From the NCBI RefSeq assembly GCF_945952365.1, contig NZ_CAMFHX010000011.1:22548-86547 (forward strand): a stretch of 64,000 nucleotides of DNA, read 5' to 3'. Shown here piece by piece: positions 15,946-26,215 of the stretch; the first letter of the stretch is position 1, and each line of letters begins with the position of its first letter. Source of the DNA: an uncultured Cetobacterium sp. (GTDB lineage Bacteria > Fusobacteriota > Fusobacteriia > Fusobacteriales > Fusobacteriaceae). The position numbers and the translations under genes are program-made. The notes beneath the pieces are model-generated. The model did no database searches. It was not told where the DNA came from and saw nothing but the letters and a program-made list of their open reading frames with translations.

Positions 15946-17913
15946 ATGAAAAAGACTATGGATTTTAATGATGCAGAAGAGTTTATAGAAGAGACTACTA
16001 CTGCTACTACTAAAAAAAATAAAAATAAAAACAAAGCTAAAAGTGAAGCTTCAAATGATGAAGGAAAAACTAAAAAGAAAAGAAAAGGTAGAAGAGCTGA
16101 CTTTATCGTAAATAAAGCTGAGCAAGGACCTGAGATTATAGAAGAAGATGGAATGAAAATCATCAAAATTAGAGGAGAGATTACTTTAGGTGATTTCGCT
16201 GATAGATTAGGTGTTGGAAGTTCAGAACTTATCAAAAAACTTTTCTTAAAAGGACAAATGTTAACAATAAACTCAACTATCTCTTTAGAGTTAGCTGAAG
16301 AGTTAGCTGAAGATTACGAAGCTTTCGTTGAGTTAGAAGAGGAAGTTCAATTAGACTTCGGAGATAAGTTCGCTCTTGAAATAGAAGATAGAACTGAGGA
16401 TCTTATCGAAAGAGCTCCTGTTATAACAATCATGGGACACGTTGACCACGGTAAAACATCTTTACTTGATGCTATCAGAACTACTTCAGTTGCATCAGGA
16501 GAAGCTGGTGGAATCACTCAAAAGATTGGAGCTTACCAAATTACTAAAGCTGGTAAGAAAATCACTTTCGTAGATACTCCTGGACATGAGGCGTTCACTG
16601 ATATGAGAGCTAGAGGAGCACAAGTTACAGATATCGCAATTCTTGTTGTTGCTGCTGATGATGGTGTAATGCCACAAACTATAGAGGCTTTATCACATGC
16701 TAAAGCTGCAAATGTACCTATTATTGTTGCTATCAACAAAATCGATAAAGAGGGATCTAACCCAATGAGAGTTAAACAAGAGCTTATGGAGCACGGTTTA
16801 GTTTCAGTTGAGTGGGGAGGAGACACTGAGTTCGTTGAAGTTTCAGCTAAAGCTAAAATGAATTTAGATACTTTATTAGATACAATCTTAATAACTGCTG
16901 AAATTTTAGAGTTAAAAGCTAACCCTAAGAAAAGAGCAAAAGGAATCGTTCTAGAATCTAGACTTGATCCTAAAGTTGGACCTATTGCCGACGTTCTAAT
17001 CCAAGAAGGAACTTTAAAAATTGGAGAGGTTATCGTTGCTGGAGAATCTATGGGAAAAGTTAGAGCACTTGTTAACGATTTAGGAGCAAAAGTTCAATCT
17101 GCAACTGTATCTCAACCTATCGAGATTATTGGATTCAACGATGTTCCATCTGCTGGAGATACATTCTATGTTATCCAAAATGAGCAACATGCTAAGAGAA
17201 TCGTAGAAGAAGTAGCTAAAGAAAGAAAGATTTCTGAAATCAGTAGAAAATCTATCTCTCTTGAAACTTTATCTCAACAAATGGATCACGCAAACTTAAA
17301 AGAGCTTAACTTAATCTTAAGAGCTGACTCTAGAGGTTCAGTTGAAGCGTTAAGAGATTCATTATTAAAGCTTTCTCACGAGGAAGTTATAGTTAATATC
17401 ATTCAAGCTGCTTCTGGAGCGATCACAGAGAGTGACGTAAAACTAGCTGAAGCTTCAAATGCTATTATAATCGGATTCAACGTTAGACCAACTACAAACG
17501 CTTTAAAAGAAGCCGATGCTAATGGTGTTGAAATCAGAACTTCAAACATTATCTATCATATCACTGAAGATATTGAAAAGGCTTTAACAGGAATGCTTGA
17601 TCCTGAATTCAAAGAGATGTACTCTGGAAGAATCGAGATTAAAAAAGTGTTCAAAGTTTCTAAAGTTGGAAATATCGCTGGATGTGTTGTTGTTGACGGT
17701 AAAGTTAGAAAAGACTCTAACATCAGAATATTAAGAAATGGTGTTATTGTTTATGAAGGAAAATTAAATACTCTTAAGAGATACAAAGACGACGCTAAAG
17801 AAGTTGTTGCTGGTCAAGAGTGTGGTTTAGGAATCGAAAACTTCAATGATATTAAAGAAGGAGATATCGTTGAGGCATTCGACATTATCGAAATTAAAAG
17901 AACTTTAAAGTAA
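15946..17913 (+). CDS. infB: Translation initiation factor IF-2
   Basis: 655 residues from the ATG behind GAGGAGGAAAC. A Lys-rich linker (~20-50) leads to an IF2-N domain (~70-125), then the GTPase with G1 GHVDHGKT (164-171), DTPGHE and NKID, then domains II-IV ending VEAFDIIEIKRTLK. It positions initiator tRNA on the 30S subunit. The protein lacks the first N-terminal module that Fusobacterium IF-2 normally has; that module is visible upstream but out of frame (15761-15945). Confidence 0.95.
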   Translation: MKKTMDFNDAEEFIEETTTATTKKNKNKNKAKSEASNDEGKTKKKRKGRRADFIVNKAEQGPEIIEEDGMKIIKIRGEITLGDFADRLGVGSSELIKKLFLKGQMLTINSTISLELAEELAEDYEAFVELEEEVQLDFGDKFALEIEDRTEDLIERAPVITIMGHVDHGKTSLLDAIRTTSVASGEAGGITQKIGAYQITKAGKKITFVDTPGHEAFTDMRARGAQVTDIAILVVAADDGVMPQTIEALSHAKAANVPIIVAINKIDKEGSNPMRVKQELMEHGLVSVEWGGDTEFVEVSAKAKMNLDTLLDTILITAEILELKANPKKRAKGIVLESRLDPKVGPIADVLIQEGTLKIGEVIVAGESMGKVRALVNDLGAKVQSATVSQPIEIIGFNDVPSAGDTFYVIQNEQHAKRIVEEVAKERKISEISRKSISLETLSQQMDHANLKELNLILRADSRGSVEALRDSLLKLSHEEVIVNIIQAASGAITESDVKLAEASNAIIIGFNVRPTTNALKEADANGVEIRTSNIIYHITEDIEKALTGMLDPEFKEMYSGRIEIKKVFKVSKVGNIAGCVVVDGKVRKDSNIRILRNGVIVYEGKLNTLKRYKDDAKEVVAGQECGLGIENFNDIKEGDIVEAFDIIEIKRTLK

Positions 17914-17929
17914 AAGTAGGTGATTTATT

Positions 17930-18286
17930 ATGAATAAAAAAAGATTAGCTGCAATCGAAAAGGAAATCTCTAGAGTTGTCTCTAAAGCTCTTTTCGAAGA
18001 GATCAAAAATCCAAAATTAAAAAAAGCTATGGTTTCTGTTACTAGTGTAAGAGTTACTGAAGATTTAAAATTTGCAGATTTATTCTTCAGCATTATGCCA
18101 ATAGCTGGAGCAACAGTTAATAGAAAAGAAGTTTTAGAAGGATTAAATGAAATAAAAGGTTTTCTTAGAAAAAGAGTATCTGAAGAACTAGCCTTAAGAT
18201 ATACTCCTGATATGAGAATTAAACTGGATGATACTATAGAACACGCTATTAAAATCTCCCAGTTACTTGATAGTTTAAAAGGGTAA
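17930..18286 (+). CDS. rbfA: 30S ribosome-binding factor RbfA
   Basis: 118 residues, typical size. The KH-like fold shows as ISRVVSKALFEEIKNPKL, VSVTSVRVTEDLKFADLFFS and ALRYTPDMRIKLDDTIEHA. It acts late in 30S maturation together with RimP and IF-2, whose genes precede it. The gap to infB is 16 nt and to recJ 3 nt, so it is inside the operon. Confidence 0.95.
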   Translation: MNKKRLAAIEKEISRVVSKALFEEIKNPKLKKAMVSVTSVRVTEDLKFADLFFSIMPIAGATVNRKEVLEGLNEIKGFLRKRVSEELALRYTPDMRIKLDDTIEHAIKISQLLDSLKG

Positions 18287-18289
18287 TTT

Positions 18290-19990
18290 ATGCACTGGGA
18301 ATATAAGACAGTATCTGAAAATCTTATTGAAACTAAGGCTAGTCAATGGAATGTTTCTAAATTTTTAGCTACTTTACTAATTAAAAAGGGCTTTTTAGAA
18401 AAAGATGAAGTAGAAAATTTTCTTAATCCATCTATTAATAGATTTAGAAATCCTTTTGATTTTGAAATGATGGATAGCGTTGTAGAAAAAATAGTTTCTG
18501 CTAAAAATAAAAATGAAAAACTTTTTATTTATGGAGACTATGATGTTGATGGAATCACTGCAGCTATCTTCCTTGTATTAGCTTTTAGAGAAATTGGAAT
18601 TGATATTGATTACTATATTCCTAATAGAATGGATGAAGGATACGGCTTAGATAAAAAGACTATCGACTTCATTCATAAAAATTCTGGAAAACTAGTGATT
18701 ACTGTAGATACAGGTATCAACTCTTATGAAGATGTTGAATATGCTCGTAGCCTTGGTATCGAGGTTATTGTTACTGATCATCACAAAAGTGTAAAGGATG
18801 ATGAAGAGGATAATATCCTTTTCATCAACCCTAAATTAAGTGATAGCTATAAATTTAAATTTTTAGCTGGGGCTGGAGTGGCTTTAAAAGTTGCTCAAGG
18901 TGTATACACATATTTAAATGAAGATTTCTCTAAACTTTATCAATTCATGGATGTTATTATGATTGGAACTGTTGCTGATGTTGTTCCTATGTTCGACGAA
19001 AATAGAATTATTATAAGTAAAGGATTAGAAACTCTTAAAAATACTAAAATTAAAGGTCTTGTTTATCTTATGAAGTACTTAAAACTTTATAATAAAGATA
19101 TTAGTACTACGGATATTAGTTATTTTGTTTCTCCACTTATAAATTCTTTAGGAAGACTTGGGAATTCAAAACTAGGTGCTGATTTCTTTATGAAAACAGA
19201 TGATTTTGAAATATATAACATTATTGAAGAGATGAAAAAAGCAAATAAGCAAAGAAGAGAACTAGAAAGAATGATATTTGATGAAGCAAACAAAATGATT
19301 GCACAAAAAATAGATAAGAACGAACTTAAATATATTTTTGTTGCATCTGAAAGATGGCATCCTGGAGTTATTGGAGTTGTTGCATCGAGATTAAGCGTAA
19401 AGTATAATCTTCCTGTTGCGATGATTTCTCTAAAAGATGGTTTAGCTAAAGCTTCATGTAGAAGTATTCCTGGTGTAAATATTTTCAATATTTTAAAACT
19501 TATTGAAAGTAAACTAATTCGTTTTGGTGGTCATGACTTAGCCGCTGGTTTTATAGCCAACGAAGCTGATCTTCCTGAGATTGAATTACTCTTCCAAAGA
19601 GAGATTCAAGTTCATGAACACAATATTAATCAACCTAAATATTTAGAGATTGATTTAGAGTTACCTATTGATAAAATCAATAAAAATAGCATTAATGATA
19701 TAAAAAGATTAGGTCCTTTTGGCCTTGAGAATAAGCATCCCTATTTTATAGATAGAGGAGTTAAAATTATAGACACAAAGTTTTTTGGCATTGAAAATAG
19801 ACACTTTAATGGTTTATTGCTGAAAAATGGCAAAACTTATCCTCTTGTAGCTTTTGATTTAAGTTCTAAGTTACATAATATAAATAAAGATATGCTTTAT
19901 GATGTTGTTTATTATCCAGAAAAGATAATAAATAGAGGAGAAGAATATTATCAATTTCGTTTAAAAGATCTTAAATCTCACAAGGTTTAA
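18290..19990 (+). CDS. recJ: Single-stranded-DNA-specific exonuclease RecJ
   Basis: 566 residues. DHH-family motifs: DYDVDG (83-88), DTG near 140, DHH (163-165), then the DHHA1 domain with GGHDLAAGF near 410 and a C-terminal OB-like part. It degrades single-stranded DNA 5' to 3' in repair and recombination, using divalent metal. It starts 3 nt after rbfA, with GGG of the preceding end serving as a weak ribosome binding site, suggesting coupled translation. Confidence 0.93.
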   Translation: MHWEYKTVSENLIETKASQWNVSKFLATLLIKKGFLEKDEVENFLNPSINRFRNPFDFEMMDSVVEKIVSAKNKNEKLFIYGDYDVDGITAAIFLVLAFREIGIDIDYYIPNRMDEGYGLDKKTIDFIHKNSGKLVITVDTGINSYEDVEYARSLGIEVIVTDHHKSVKDDEEDNILFINPKLSDSYKFKFLAGAGVALKVAQGVYTYLNEDFSKLYQFMDVIMIGTVADVVPMFDENRIIISKGLETLKNTKIKGLVYLMKYLKLYNKDISTTDISYFVSPLINSLGRLGNSKLGADFFMKTDDFEIYNIIEEMKKANKQRRELERMIFDEANKMIAQKIDKNELKYIFVASERWHPGVIGVVASRLSVKYNLPVAMISLKDGLAKASCRSIPGVNIFNILKLIESKLIRFGGHDLAAGFIANEADLPEIELLFQREIQVHEHNINQPKYLEIDLELPIDKINKNSINDIKRLGPFGLENKHPYFIDRGVKIIDTKFFGIENRHFNGLLLKNGKTYPLVAFDLSSKLHNINKDMLYDVVYYPEKIINRGEEYYQFRLKDLKSHKV

Positions 19991-20023
19991 GACATTAATA
20001 CATAATACTTTAAGGAGGAAATG

Positions 20024-21310
20024 ATGAAACACGAATTAAAAAAAATCGAACACTCAGCAGTTGAGATTAAAGTTACTTTAACAGCTGAAGAGTTATCACC
20101 AATTAAATCAGAGGTTGTTAAGACTTTAGCTACTAAAGTTGAGGTTCCTGGATTTAGAAAAGGACATGCACCATTAAACAAAGTTGAAGCTGCTTTTGCT
20201 GACGCTATAAAAGAAGAGGTTGTAGAATCTGTTCTTAAAGCTAACTTCGAAAAAATCGTTGCTGAAGAGAAAATTGCTCCAGTAAGTTTCATTTATGATC
20301 TTGTTACTGAAATGAAAGAAACTCTTGAAATGACTTTCAAAGTTGATATCTACCCTGAAATTACTTTAGGAGAGTACAAAGGTTTAGAAGTTGAAAAAGA
20401 AACTTTCGAAATGACTGAAGAGCTTTTAAATAAAGAGATTGAAAATATGTTAAACGCTAAAGCTAAATTAGAAGATGCTGCTGAAGGGCACAAAGCTGAG
20501 ATGGGAAATACTGTTGACCTTGCTTTTGAAGGATTCGTTGACGGTGTTCCATTCGAAGGTGGAAAAGCTGATTCTCACCAATTAAAATTAGGATCTAAAA
20601 TGTTCATCGATACATTCGAAGATCAATTAGTTGGATACACTGTAGGACAAGAAGGAGAAGTTAATGTAACTTTCCCTGCTGAGTACCATGCTGAAGCTTT
20701 AGCTGGAAAACCTGCTGTATTCAAAGTAAAAATCAACTCAATCAAAACTTTAGCTAAGCCTGAGTTAACTGAAGAGTTCGCTACAGAAGCTGGATTTGAA
20801 TCTGTTGAAGATTTAAAAGCTAAGAAAACTACTGAAATCGTTGCTAGAGAAGAAGCTAGAGTTCAAAACAACTTCGTTGGAAAATTAATCCAAAAATTAG
20901 TTGCTGATTCTAAAATCGAAGTTCCTAGATCTATGGTTGTTAGAGAAGTAGAAAACAGAATGGCTGAAATGAACCAACAATTAGCTATGCAAGGAATGGA
21001 TATCGATCAATACTTAAAAATGACTGGAATGACTAAAGAGCAAGCTTTCAACCAAATCGCTCCAATGGCTCATAACAAAGTTCAAGTAGATATCATTTTA
21101 GAAGCTATCGCTAAAGCTGAAAACTTAGAAGTTACTGCTGAAGAGTTAACTGCTAAAATCGAAGAGATTGCTAAAATGTACGGTATGACTAAAGAGCAAT
21201 TAGAAACTGAATTAACTAAGAACTCTAACTTAGATGAGTTCAACCATAGCTTAAGAACTGAGAGCTTATCTCAAAAAGCTATTGAAGTTATTGTTAATAA
21301 CGCAAAGTAA
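20024..21310 (+). CDS. tig: Trigger factor, ribosome-associated chaperone
   Basis: 428 residues. Two ATG codons are adjacent; the second is at proper spacing from AAGGAGG. The ribosome-binding signature is GFRKGHAPLNKVEA (about 44-57). The FKBP-like domain follows (~150-240, GNTVDLAFEGFVDGVPFEGG), and the long helical C-terminal chaperone arm completes it. It folds nascent chains and has peptidyl-prolyl isomerase activity. A strong terminator follows, separating it from clpP. Confidence 0.96.
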   Translation: MKHELKKIEHSAVEIKVTLTAEELSPIKSEVVKTLATKVEVPGFRKGHAPLNKVEAAFADAIKEEVVESVLKANFEKIVAEEKIAPVSFIYDLVTEMKETLEMTFKVDIYPEITLGEYKGLEVEKETFEMTEELLNKEIENMLNAKAKLEDAAEGHKAEMGNTVDLAFEGFVDGVPFEGGKADSHQLKLGSKMFIDTFEDQLVGYTVGQEGEVNVTFPAEYHAEALAGKPAVFKVKINSIKTLAKPELTEEFATEAGFESVEDLKAKKTTEIVAREEARVQNNFVGKLIQKLVADSKIEVPRSMVVREVENRMAEMNQQLAMQGMDIDQYLKMTGMTKEQAFNQIAPMAHNKVQVDIILEAIAKAENLEVTAEELTAKIEEIAKMYGMTKEQLETELTKNSNLDEFNHSLRTESLSQKAIEVIVNNAK

Positions 21311-21319
21311 TAAAACCCT

Positions 21320-21357
21320 GTATTGAGTAGAGATAACCCTCTACTCAATACTACTTT
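21320..21357 (+). terminator. Intrinsic terminator after tig
   Basis: Perfect 13-bp stem GTATTGAGTAGAG / CTCTACTCAATAC, 6-nt loop, then TACTTTT. Confidence 0.85.
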
Positions 21358-21369
21358 TAAAAAATTAGT

Positions 21370-21399
21370 GTTAAATACCTAAGTTTTTAAGTATTTAAC
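21370..21399. promoter_or_regulatory. Inverted repeat in the clpP upstream region
   Basis: GTTAAATAC (21370-21378) and GTATTTAAC (21391-21399) with a 12-nt centre that itself pairs in part (TAA/TTA). It lies 40 bp before clpP. I see no CtsR heptads or CIRCE element. It may be an operator or a leader hairpin. Confidence 0.4.
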
Positions 21400-21438
21400 T
21401 TTAAATTTTTAAAGTAAGTTTTTAAAGGAGGGATAAAA

Positions 21439-22014
21439 ATGTACAGTCCAACAGTTATTGAAAACACAGGAAAAGGTGAAAGAGCTTACGACGTCTTCTC
21501 TAGACTTCTTAAGGATAGAATTATATTCTTAGGTAGTGAGATTGACGACCAAATAGCTAACGCTATCGTTGCTCAACTCCTGTTTTTAGAAGCTGAAGAT
21601 CCTAATAAAGATATAATTATGTATATAAATAGTCCTGGGGGAGTTATTACTTCTGGTATGGCAATCTATGATACTATGAATTACATTAAACCTGATGTAC
21701 AAACAGTTTGTATTGGTCAAGCTGCTAGTATGGGGGCTCTATTACTTTCAGCTGGAGCTAAAGGAAAAAGATATTCTCTAGAAAACTCTAGAATTATGAT
21801 TCACCAACCTCTTGGTGGAGCTAGAGGGCAAGCTACTGATATTGAAATCCAAGCTAAAGAGATTTTAAGAATGAAAGATTTAACTTCTAAAATTTTAAGT
21901 AAAAACACAAAAAAATCAGTTGAAGAGATTATCTCAGCAACTGAAAGAGATAACTTCATGAGTGCTGAAGAAGCTAAAGAATTTGGTTTAATCGACCACG
22001 TATTCGTTAGATAA
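21439..22014 (+). CDS. clpP: ATP-dependent Clp protease proteolytic subunit
   Basis: 191 residues with the complete catalytic triad at standard numbering: Ser97 (GQAASMGA), His122 (MIHQPLGG) and Asp171. It forms the two-ring proteolytic chamber used by ClpX, encoded 11 nt downstream. GGAGGG precedes the ATG. Its own upstream region follows the tig terminator, so clpP-clpX-lon is probably a separate transcription unit. Confidence 0.97.
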   Translation: MYSPTVIENTGKGERAYDVFSRLLKDRIIFLGSEIDDQIANAIVAQLLFLEAEDPNKDIIMYINSPGGVITSGMAIYDTMNYIKPDVQTVCIGQAASMGALLLSAGAKGKRYSLENSRIMIHQPLGGARGQATDIEIQAKEILRMKDLTSKILSKNTKKSVEEIISATERDNFMSAEEAKEFGLIDHVFVR

Positions 22015-22025
22015 GGAGGGAATTG

Positions 22026-23276
22026 ATGAACAAAAAAGAACATTGCTCTTTCTGTGGAAGAGGTCAAGATGAAGTTTCAAAGCTTTTCTCTGGTATTGAT
22101 GGATCTTTTATTTGTGACGAATGTATTGAAACTTGTTTTGATATGCTTGGTTACGAAAATGATATCTATTATGGAGAGAAACAAGAAAAAAATGATACTT
22201 CTAACCACTCTTTAACAGGAATAGAACTACCTACACCTAAAGAGATTAAATCTAGACTTGATGAATATGTTATAGGTCAAGATGACAGTAAAAAAGTTTT
22301 AGCTGTTTCTGTTTATAATCACTATAAGAGAATTATGCATAAAGATCAAGGAAGTAAAGATGTTGAACTACAAAAATCTAATGTACTTCTTATTGGACCT
22401 ACAGGTTCTGGAAAAACTCTTTTAGCTCAAACGCTAGCTAGAACACTACATGTTCCTTTTGCTATCGCTGATGCTACAACTCTTACTGAAGCAGGTTATG
22501 TTGGGGATGACGTTGAAAACGTTCTTGTTAGATTATTACAAGCTGCTGACTACGATGTTGCTGCTGCTGAAAGAGGGATTATCTATATAGATGAAATCGA
22601 TAAAATTGCAAGAAAATCTGAAAATGTTTCTATAACTAGAGATGTTTCAGGTGAAGGAGTTCAACAAGCTCTTTTAAAAATTATCGAAGGAACAAAATCT
22701 CAAGTTCCACCACAAGGTGGAAGAAAGCATCCTAACCAAGAGCTTATAGAGATAGACACTACAAATATTTTATTTATAGTTGGTGGAGCTTTTGAGGGTA
22801 TGGAAAAAATTATTAAAACAAGAACAAATAAAAAAGTTCTTGGATTTGGAGCTTCTCAAGAAGCTTTAGAAACTGAAAAAGAGATTGAACTTTTAGGAAA
22901 AGTTCTTCCTGAGGATTTAGTTAAACAAGGAATAATTCCAGAGTTAGTTGGTAGACTTCCTGTTATTACTACACTATCACCTCTTAATGAAGCTGCTCTT
23001 ATAAAAATTTTATCAGAACCTAAAAATTCAATTGTAAAACAGTATCAAAAATTCTTTGAGATGGAAAATGTTGATCTTGATTTTGAAGAAGATTCTCTTA
23101 AGAAGATTGCTACTCTTGCTTTAGAAAGAAAAATCGGTGCAAGAGGACTTAGATCTATCATCGAGAATATTATGACTGAACTTATGTTTGAGATTCCTTC
23201 AGATAAATCTATCAAAAAGGTTACAATTACCGCTGATTCAATTCAAGATTCTACAAAAGTTAAAATTGAACACTAA
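22026..23276 (+). CDS. clpX: ATP-dependent Clp protease ATP-binding subunit ClpX
   Basis: 416 residues from the ATG behind AAGGAGGG; a TTG one codon earlier is not needed. The zinc-binding domain has Cys7, Cys10, Cys30 and Cys33. Walker A is GPTGSGKT and Walker [11 protein letters not shown], and an IGF-type ClpP loop is seen as LGFGAS. It unfolds substrates and feeds ClpP. The adjacent placement of clpP, clpX and lon is classic. Confidence 0.97.
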   Translation: MNKKEHCSFCGRGQDEVSKLFSGIDGSFICDECIETCFDMLGYENDIYYGEKQEKNDTSNHSLTGIELPTPKEIKSRLDEYVIGQDDSKKVLAVSVYNHYKRIMHKDQGSKDVELQKSNVLLIGPTGSGKTLLAQTLARTLHVPFAIADATTLTEAGYVGDDVENVLVRLLQAADYDVAAAERGIIYIDEIDKIARKSENVSITRDVSGEGVQQALLKIIEGTKSQVPPQGGRKHPNQELIEIDTTNILFIVGGAFEGMEKIIKTRTNKKVLGFGASQEALETEKEIELLGKVLPEDLVKQGIIPELVGRLPVITTLSPLNEAALIKILSEPKNSIVKQYQKFFEMENVDLDFEEDSLKKIATLALERKIGARGLRSIIENIMTELMFEIPSDKSIKKVTITADSIQDSTKVKIEH

Positions 23277-23289
23277 GGAGTGATTAGTA

Positions 23290-25593
23290 ATGAGTAGATT
23301 ACCTTTTTTACCTACTAGGGAAATGGTTCTTTTCCCAGGAACAGCCTCTCCTCTTTATGTTGGAAGAGAAAGAAGCTTATTAACGATGAATTTTGCAATG
23401 AAAACAAAAAATAAAATAGTATTGAGCTTACAAAAAGATTCTTTAGAAGAAAATCCTATTCTTCCTGAAGGAGTTCATAAAATTGGAGTTTTAGCCAATA
23501 TAGTTCAATCTATTCCTTTACCAAATAAAAGTATTAAAGTTCTTATTGATGTTGATAAAAGAGTTCTTATAGAAAATGTTATTGAAGAGGATGGAATGCT
23601 TTTTGCTGAATACAGTGTTATATCAGCAACTGAAGAACCATCACCTGAATTAACAGCTCTTAAAAGAAAAGTAATTAGCTTATTCGAAGAGTACTCAACA
23701 GCTACAAATCAAATTAATGCTGAATTAATGGTTCAATTAAAAGGACTTAGAAAAGCTGGAAAAATATTTGATTCTATAGCTTTCAATCTTGAAATAGAGG
23801 AATCTTTAAAAGTTGAGCTTTTAGAACTGCTAGATGTAAGAGAAAGAGGTTACAAATTAATTGAAATACTAAATAGTGAAATTGAAATCGCTTCTATCGA
23901 ACAAAAAGTGGATCAAAAAGTTAAAGAAAAGATAAACGAAAGCCAAAAAAGCTACTTTATAAGAGAGAAAATAAACACTCTTAGAGAGGAACTTGGTAAA
24001 AATGGTGGAGACGAAGAGACAGATGAACTTTTTGATAAAGTTAGAAACTCTACTCTTCCAAAAGAAGCAAAGGATAAGCTAGAAAACGAGTTAAAAAAAC
24101 TTGGTAAAATGGCTCCTTATTCTGCTGAAGCCACTGTATCTAGAGCATATATAGAATCTGTTTTAGAACTTCCTTGGGGAGTTGTAACTACAGAGACTTT
24201 AGATTTAAAAATAGCTCATGAAGTTTTAGAAAAAGATCACTACGGTCTTAAAGATGTAAAAAATAGAATTCTTGATTATCTAGCTGTAAAAAAATTAAAT
24301 CCTGATATGAAAGGAACTATTCTTTGTTTAGCTGGACCTCCTGGTGTTGGAAAAACTTCTTTAGCTAAATCTGTTGCTGACGCTTTAGGTAGAAACTTTA
24401 TTAGAATCTCTTTAGGTGGAGTTAGAGATGAAGCTGAAATAAGAGGACATAGAAGAACTTATATAGGTTCTATGCCTGGAAAAATAATTAAAGCTATCAA
24501 AAATGCTGGAAGTGTTAACCCTGTTATCCTTCTTGATGAAATAGATAAAATGTCAAGCGACTTTAAAGGAGACCCTGCTTCTGCTATGTTAGAAGTTCTA
24601 GATCCTGAACAAAACAAGCATTTTGAAGACCACTACTTAGATATGCCATTCGATTTATCTAAAGTATTCTTTATCGCTACAGCAAATGACTTAAGAAGTA
24701 TTCCAGGTCCTTTAAGAGACAGAATGGAAATAATAACTCTTTCTTCATATACTGAGTTTGAAAAACTTCATATAGCAAATAGCTACCTTATCAAACAAGC
24801 TCAAATTGAAAATGGTTTATCTAATATTAAAATAAATATTACTGATAAAGCTGTTTTAAAAATTATAGATGAGTATACTAGAGAGGCTGGAGTTAGAAAT
24901 CTAAAAAGAGAAATTTCTGGACTATTTAGAAAAGTAGCTAGAGATGTTATTGATAAAGATGCAAAATCAGCTAGTATCACTATTAAAAACTTAGAGTCTT
25001 ACCTAGGTCATCCTAAGTTTAGACCTGAAAAAATGAAAAAAGCTGTATCTAAAGTTGGAGTTGTAAATGGTCTTGCTTGGACAGCTGTTGGTGGAATGAC
25101 TCTTGAAGTTCAAGGTGTTCAAATCCCAGGAAAAGGAAGTCTTTCTTTAACTGGAACTCTTGGAAATGTTATGAAAGAATCAGCTATGGTTGCTTTCACA
25201 TATCTAAAAGCTAACTTTGAAAAATTCAATGTTGAACCAACTGTTTTAGATAAAAAAGATATACACCTTCACTTCCCTGAGGGAGCTACTCCTAAAGATG
25301 GTCCATCTGCTGGTACTGCTATCACAACAACTATTTTATCAGTATTAACTGGTAGAAAAGTGAAGCAAACTTTTGCTATGACTGGTGAAATCACTATTAC
25401 TGGTGAGGTTTTACCTGTTGGTGGAATTAAAGAGAAGGTTATTGGGGCTCATAGAGCTGGAGTTAAAAATATAATCTTACCTGAAGATAATAAGGTAGAT
25501 GTAGAAGAAATTCCAGAAGAAGTAATGAAAGATATTAAAATCTACTTTGCTTCAACTTATGATGACGTTGAAAAACTTGCCCTTGAAAAATAA
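23290..25593 (+). CDS. lon: ATP-dependent protease La (Lon)
   Basis: 767 residues: N-terminal substrate domain (1-~195), helical linker, AAA+ module with GPPGVGKTS and VILLDEIDKM, and C-terminal Ser-Lys protease with Ser673 (PKDGPSAG) and Lys716 (IKEKVIGAHRAG), separated by 43 residues as in E. coli Lon. It degrades damaged and regulatory proteins in the cytosol. It follows clpX by 13 nt. Confidence 0.97.
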   Translation: MSRLPFLPTREMVLFPGTASPLYVGRERSLLTMNFAMKTKNKIVLSLQKDSLEENPILPEGVHKIGVLANIVQSIPLPNKSIKVLIDVDKRVLIENVIEEDGMLFAEYSVISATEEPSPELTALKRKVISLFEEYSTATNQINAELMVQLKGLRKAGKIFDSIAFNLEIEESLKVELLELLDVRERGYKLIEILNSEIEIASIEQKVDQKVKEKINESQKSYFIREKINTLREELGKNGGDEETDELFDKVRNSTLPKEAKDKLENELKKLGKMAPYSAEATVSRAYIESVLELPWGVVTTETLDLKIAHEVLEKDHYGLKDVKNRILDYLAVKKLNPDMKGTILCLAGPPGVGKTSLAKSVADALGRNFIRISLGGVRDEAEIRGHRRTYIGSMPGKIIKAIKNAGSVNPVILLDEIDKMSSDFKGDPASAMLEVLDPEQNKHFEDHYLDMPFDLSKVFFIATANDLRSIPGPLRDRMEIITLSSYTEFEKLHIANSYLIKQAQIENGLSNIKINITDKAVLKIIDEYTREAGVRNLKREISGLFRKVARDVIDKDAKSASITIKNLESYLGHPKFRPEKMKKAVSKVGVVNGLAWTAVGGMTLEVQGVQIPGKGSLSLTGTLGNVMKESAMVAFTYLKANFEKFNVEPTVLDKKDIHLHFPEGATPKDGPSAGTAITTTILSVLTGRKVKQTFAMTGEITITGEVLPVGGIKEKVIGAHRAGVKNIILPEDNKVDVEEIPEEVMKDIKIYFASTYDDVEKLALEK

Positions 25594-25610
25594 TAGAAAG
25601 AGGTAATAAG

Positions 25611-26204
25611 ATGATTGTAAAACAAGCAGATTTCGTAAGATCAGCTGTATTTGAAAAAGATTATCCTGAAGAGTTAAGCAATATAGAGTTTGCCTTCGTT
25701 GGGAGATCAAACGTTGGAAAATCATCTCTTATAAACAGTATCACAGGAAGAAATAAACTAGCTAAAACTAGTAAAACTCCAGGTAGAACTCAGTTAATTA
25801 ACTATTTCCTAATCAACAAAGAGTTTTTCTTTGTTGATTTACCTGGATATGGATTCGCTAAGGTTCCTAAAGAGATGAAAAAAGAATGGGGATTAACAAT
25901 GGAGAGATACCTTGCTAGTCCTAGAAAAAAACTTGTATTTGTTCTTCTAGATATAAGAAGAATTCCAAGTGGTGAAGATTTAGATATGCTTAGATGGTTA
26001 GACCACTATGGAACTCCATTTAAAATAATCTTTACTAAAATGGATAAAGTATCAAACAATGATAAATTTAAAGCTTTAAAGGATATCAGAACAAAAGTTG
26101 ATTTCCATAATGATGATGTTTTCTTCCACTCGTCACTTAATAATAACGGAAAAGAACAAGTTTTAGAATATATTGAAAACTGTTTAAAGGGAGAAATTGA
26201 ATAG
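25611..26204 (+). CDS. ysxC: Ribosome biogenesis GTPase YsxC/EngB
   Basis: 197 residues with G1 GRSNVGKSS, G2 region TPGRT, G3 DLPGYG, and G4 TKMDK, the EngB pattern. It is an essential GTPase for 50S subunit assembly in other bacteria. It sits immediately after lon, an arrangement conserved in many Gram-positive bacteria and seen here too. GAAAGAGG precedes the ATG. Confidence 0.95.
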   Translation: MIVKQADFVRSAVFEKDYPEELSNIEFAFVGRSNVGKSSLINSITGRNKLAKTSKTPGRTQLINYFLINKEFFFVDLPGYGFAKVPKEMKKEWGLTMERYLASPRKKLVFVLLDIRRIPSGEDLDMLRWLDHYGTPFKIIFTKMDKVSNNDKFKALKDIRTKVDFHNDDVFFHSSLNNNGKEQVLEYIENCLKGEIE

Positions 26205-26215
26205 GAGGATTTTAA

